In this document: in pieces, positions 40,694-44,062 of the stretch | How positions within the stretch are numbered: position 1 is the stretch's first letter | Layout: every line of letters starts with the position of its first letter | NCBI GenBank assembly: GCA_000467715.1 | Contig: AJFK01000100.1 | Coordinates: 1-44,062 of the forward strand | Direction of reading: 5' to 3' | Length of the DNA stretch: 44,062 nucleotides | Source of the DNA: Hysterium pulicare CBS 123377 | Lineage: Eukaryota > Ascomycota > Dothideomycetes > Hysteriales > Hysteriaceae | The notes under the pieces: generated by a model | What the model was told of the DNA's origin: nothing | What the model saw: only the letters and a program-made list of their open reading frames with translations | Databases searched by the model: none | Position numbers and translations under genes: made by a program

Positions 40694-41323
40694 GTTCCGC
40701 CCGCAGGGTAATGTTTGCTGGCGTTGAGCGGCATTAAGAATAGATGGAAGTGAGCGGTGTTAAGACGAGAATATGGAGTTTGTATGCATTTTGATTCCCC
40801 CGCAAGTTATTACAGCGTGCGAATCCGAATTCCACTAAAAGTAGAAATGTTTCCTAAACCAGACCATCCTTTCCATGAGGTCGGCCCTCTTCTTAGCCTT
40901 AAGGGACCCGTAGCACTTGAGCTAGTTTCCTGCAGCCCGTTCTCATCGGGTACAGCGACGGGAAATGTCAAAGAGCGGTTACGAAAACCAACTCAGAACA
41001 TTAATATCAAGCGAAAATTGGTGATGTATGACTCAGGGCAAGGCCCCTTGCGCATAAAATCGTCTACCTAGGACTCTAAGGTCTGACTTATGTCTAAGAC
41101 GAAAAGAAGAGAGGATATCTCTTCGTCTCATTACCCGCTTCGCCTAAGTAAATACACCAGCTGCGAATCTCTCCTCCTTTGCTCTCTCCCACCATTTCTC
41201 TGCTTCTTCGTTCTTACTTACTGTCGAATCTAACCTAGTCCCCACGGACCATAACGACAAACAAACAGGATTCATTCCTCCAAACTCCACACTGCCTGAT
41301 AGTATGCGGCCTGGAATGTCTTA
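40694..41323. other. Intergenic between convergent genes
   Basis: No gene is seen. The ORF at 40757-41071 has no recognisable feature and covers what should be 3' untranslated sequence of rmt2. Confidence 0.5.
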
Positions 41324-42994
41324 TCAGATCCTCGTCGACGCGCTCCCATTCCCACTTTTTGACTCATTAAGATCAGTAAATCTCCTCTGGCTGGGCAACC
41401 CCTCCCTGTCCATTCCCGGTGATACCGGCGTAGGAAGTTCCACCGGCTCCGTATGCTCTCCCATAGCCGCAAGCTCCATAATCTGCGCTTGTGTGTACTC
41501 TCCATTCCCAGCCAGTTCCATGACCTGAGCGTGGGAGTACTCGCCACTGGCTGTAAACTCCATGAGTTGAGCATGGCTGTACTCCCCGTTTGCTGCTAGC
41601 TCTGTCACAAAGCTAGGTTGACCTTGCCGACTCTGTACACGTGCGTGCTTTTCGAAGTCTTGTGCATCCAGCTCGTGGATGGATGGAGTGTCATCATCTT
41701 CATTCATGATATCGTCGTCTTCATGACTTGGTGACACGTTCTCGACTTCCTTTTCAAAAGCCTGAGCTCTGTCGCAGCAATTCATGTAAGGAGGGGGAGC
41801 TACCCCGAACCCGGCAACGTTCTCGAATGCTTCTTGTCTGCACTGCTCGAGTGCCGAACGTGCATCTTCGAGTCCGCGCGCTGTATGCCGTATATGCTCT
41901 CTTGCCTCCTTCTCCATCTCTTTCGCCCTCCTTAGCAGCGCATTCAAGACCTCCCTCCCTTCTTTAATCTTCTCCGACACTGCATCAATGTTCTCCAAAA
42001 GCAGTTGCTTAGATGCGAAATCCTCCTTCTCAATTGTCGCTTCCTTTACTAACACATTCAACTCCACTACAAACTCATGCGTACCTTCGTCAAGTGGGGC
42101 CAGATTCAGCGTCGCCCTCTGCAACGCCACCAGCGTCAGGGTCCTATGATGCTCGAAATTCCTCAAATCCGAGTAGACATTACTGAGCGAAAGGATCAGC
42201 GAGTCTTGAACTGAGTACTTTCCTTGTCTCAGATAACTAAACGCGCTCCTCAGGTCTCTGCCTGTCTGCTCCAGAAGCTTGATCGCTCGTCTCCTAGCCA
42301 GAACCGTATTTTTCCCGCGCTCATGGTTCTTCCCCGCTGCATAGAAGGCCACTTCTTTCGTATCCTCCTCCCGGAACCCAGGCGTCGGCCCCGCAAAGAT
42401 GGAATCGTAAAGCTCGTCGATCAGCGCATGCGCTTCAGCGTGTTTCTTCGCCGCAATTTCGATCCCCGCTTGCTCGTTTGCCGAATCCTGCAACGTTTCC
42501 TGCAGTTCCACCTTTCGCTTTTCTGCGCGACTTTGCTCAAGTAGCGCTGAATGATAGCCGGTTTCCTTCTCCTCACTCTTGACTTTCCATTTTTCGTGCA
42601 TCAACGTCGCACGATAAGCCAGCTTCCTCGCCACGGACTCGCTGTATTTTTTATGCTGTTTCAATCGCGCGGCTACCACGTCAACAATCTCATTTAGCTC
42701 TTTGTTGTGCGTATTGATTTCATCCTCAAGAATGGATATGTGGATGTTTAGGTGCGTGAGAGCGGCGGGGGCTTCGGAGGTGGATTTAAGCGTTACGAGG
42801 AGCTCGCTATTCTGTGAAGCGGAGCTTGCGATGCGGGCTTTTATGGTCGATGCGGCGGTTACTTGTGTATCGCCGAGAGGGTTGAGCGGCGTTGCTTGAG
42901 ATCGAGAGATGGGTGGTTGTATGGGTGAGATTGGGGAGGGGGGATAGTTCTGCTTTTCGTTGTGATTTGACCGCGAGGTTTGCGCCGAAGACAT
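41324..42994 (-). CDS. Coiled-coil protein with C-terminal 14-residue repeats (556 aa)
   Basis: An uninterrupted ORF, probably a conserved ascomycete protein, but I cannot name it. Residues 1-45 are Pro/Ser/Asn-rich. From about 50 to 400 the chain is helical, with two coiled-coil blocks around 85-200 and 320-400. A loop near 200-215 (FAGPTPGFREED) breaks the helix. An acidic segment follows (about 435-455). Near residues 475-525 a 14-residue unit is repeated about three and a half times: ANGEYSHAQLMEFT, ASGEYSHAQVMELA, GNGEYTQAQIMELA, AMGEH. The repeat is visible in the DNA as in-frame 42-bp tandem copies. No signal peptide or membrane helix is seen. A scaffold role would fit; catalysis is unlikely. 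Confidence 0.85.
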   Translation of the reverse strand: MSSAQTSRSNHNEKQNYPPSPISPIQPPISRSQATPLNPLGDTQVTAASTIKARIASSASQNSELLVTLKSTSEAPAALTHLNIHISILEDEINTHNKELNEIVDVVAARLKQHKKYSESVARKLAYRATLMHEKWKVKSEEKETGYHSALLEQSRAEKRKVELQETLQDSANEQAGIEIAAKKHAEAHALIDELYDSIFAGPTPGFREEDTKEVAFYAAGKNHERGKNTVLARRRAIKLLEQTGRDLRSAFSYLRQGKYSVQDSLILSLSNVYSDLRNFEHHRTLTLVALQRATLNLAPLDEGTHEFVVELNVLVKEATIEKEDFASKQLLLENIDAVSEKIKEGREVLNALLRRAKEMEKEAREHIRHTARGLEDARSALEQCRQEAFENVAGFGVAPPPYMNCCDRAQAFEKEVENVSPSHEDDDIMNEDDDTPSIHELDAQDFEKHARVQSRQGQPSFVTELAANGEYSHAQLMEFTASGEYSHAQVMELAGNGEYTQAQIMELAAMGEHTEPVELPTPVSPGMDREGLPSQRRFTDLNESKSGNGSASTRI

Positions 42995-44062
42995 TGTTGT
43001 TCTAAATATGAATCTTTGTTATTTCTTTTAATATGCGATTCTTGACCACAGAAAGAGGTAAATATATCTCAGATCCTTTGGTGGGGTTATTAGAGGTTAG
43101 AGAGAAAGCTTGCTATAATCCACGTTCAGAAGCAAGAAAAACTAGAAGTTTAAAGTCTAATATATCAAATTCGTGCCTTAAGATTCCAAACCCCAATATT
43201 GGGTTCCTAGTTGCAGCGTGGCTGAGTGGTAAAGCCATGTTGGCTGCGCGAATCTTCCGAGCCGATGGTGTTGATGAGGAATCAATGCTCAGCACTAAAA
43301 TCACCGACCAATCAGGTCGCACGGTGAGCATCCCCTACCGCCACAGACGGCTTTCACGAGAAATAAAGGGGGAATTGCTGGTCCAGGAGTTAACAAGTTG
43401 GCTGCTGAGAACTTCGGAATGATGATCTGGTCCGGTACTCAACATCCCAAGACAGCTGAATGTTTTCAGTACAACCTTGATCCTTGATAATGACCCGGCT
43501 CTCAACAAATCAAAGAAAACAAAGTTACATTATTCAATGAAATCAACCATAAATGACAGCTTTAAAGAATGTTACCCTCTACGCGAGGTTAAGTTTTACC
43601 AAACTCTTCTTCAAGGCTCTCACCTATAATAAAGGAATATTTCTGTCAACCTGATGATTACACTGTTTGTAGGGTAGGAATATAGATATCTACCCACTAT
43701 GGGCTACCAAACTGCCGTGGAGGAGAAACCACTTTAAGCACTCCTTTCTTCACTTGCGCGTGCCCGACTGCTTTACGATGGTCGGTGCTATCTGCCATAG
43801 CCGTGAATATATGCACACAGTGCACCTTTTTTCGTTTCAGCATGTTTTAGGAACCACTGATGTGTGAAAATCTGTGACTCAGCTATCTCTGAGCTGTGGG
43901 ATGCAAAGTTCAATGGCTTGGCGCATATGCAAGCAGGTCATTTGCTTTTGGAGCTCGAGCGTGTGGAAACACCGATGCTTAGTACTAGTCACGTGGGCCT
44001 TGGCATGCATCCTTATACAAGCAATCGAGGCCCCTCAACTTATCTCAGCAGGCTCAGTCCGC
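42995..44062. other. Right-end intergenic region
   Basis: The ORF at 43033-43422 has no convincing composition or domain. Dispersed repeat R3 lies at 43507-43616. The remaining 400 bases show nothing I can name and may be upstream sequence of a gene beyond the window. Confidence 0.45.
43507..43616 (-). repeat. Dispersed repeat R3 (inverted copy of R2)
   Basis: The reverse complement matches R2 (33424-33555). The shared core is TTACATTATTCAATGAAATC, followed by CAACCATaAATGAcAGCTTTAAA. On the plus strand the reading is MKSTINDSFK ... FYQTLLQ, with R2's minus-strand reading as MKSTINESFK ... LYQTLFQ. The copy sits 10 kb from R2 in the opposite orientation. Confidence 0.72.

Noticed and set aside
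43214-43285. tRNA gene (TGGCTGAGTGGT resembles an A box)
   Set aside because: No B box or acceptor-stem pairing follows.

Overview
The window looks like nuclear DNA of a filamentous ascomycete; Leotiomycetes is my best guess, on general protein character only. The evidence is short introns (44-59 bp) with GTRNGN donors and CTAAC/CTRAC-like branch sites, pyrimidine-rich leaders before start codons, a fungal arginine methyltransferase (Rmt2), an allantoate-permease-type MFS transporter, and long gene-poor tracts with decayed repeats and a ruined polyketide synthase.

Layout. Bases 1-20100 hold six unrecognised, apparently lineage-restricted genes between decayed intergenic stretches: a coiled-coil protein (1135-2502, +), an acidic protein with a Cys/His cluster (5579-6823, +), a two-zinc-knuckle protein with an RS domain (7730-9082, -), an RGG-box protein with a CCCH-like finger (9353-11411, +), a long coiled-coil protein (12048-13666, +) and an unknown 544-residue protein (18256-19890, -). 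The knuckle-RS and RGG-CCCH genes are divergent, share a 270-bp promoter, and have nearly the same start context. Bases 20100-34000 are gene-poor, with one convincing small gene (28296-28822, +), one weak ORF, duplicated coding-like fragments and several repeat families. Bases 34015-43000 are ordinary conserved gene space: an 818-residue conserved fungal protein, the MFS transporter, Rmt2 and a coiled-coil protein.

The most unusual signal is at the 3' ends of the six left-hand genes. Starting at or within a few bases of the stop codon (about 20 bases for the RGG gene), each is followed by short hairpins. In five of the six these form a quasi-periodic array, mostly of 6-bp stem, 4-5-base loop, 6-bp stem. 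Each array has its own sequence and period (about 31, 25, 27, 36 and a looser 20-38 bp), while the fold is kept, often through paired changes or G-T wobbles. I see no such array at the right-hand conserved genes. The fold, not the sequence, seems to be the conserved item. Two nearby genes encode RNA-binding-type proteins, so a link through 3' UTR structure is possible, but that is inference.

All spliced models were built by hand from reading frame and splice signals. There is no transcript evidence behind them.
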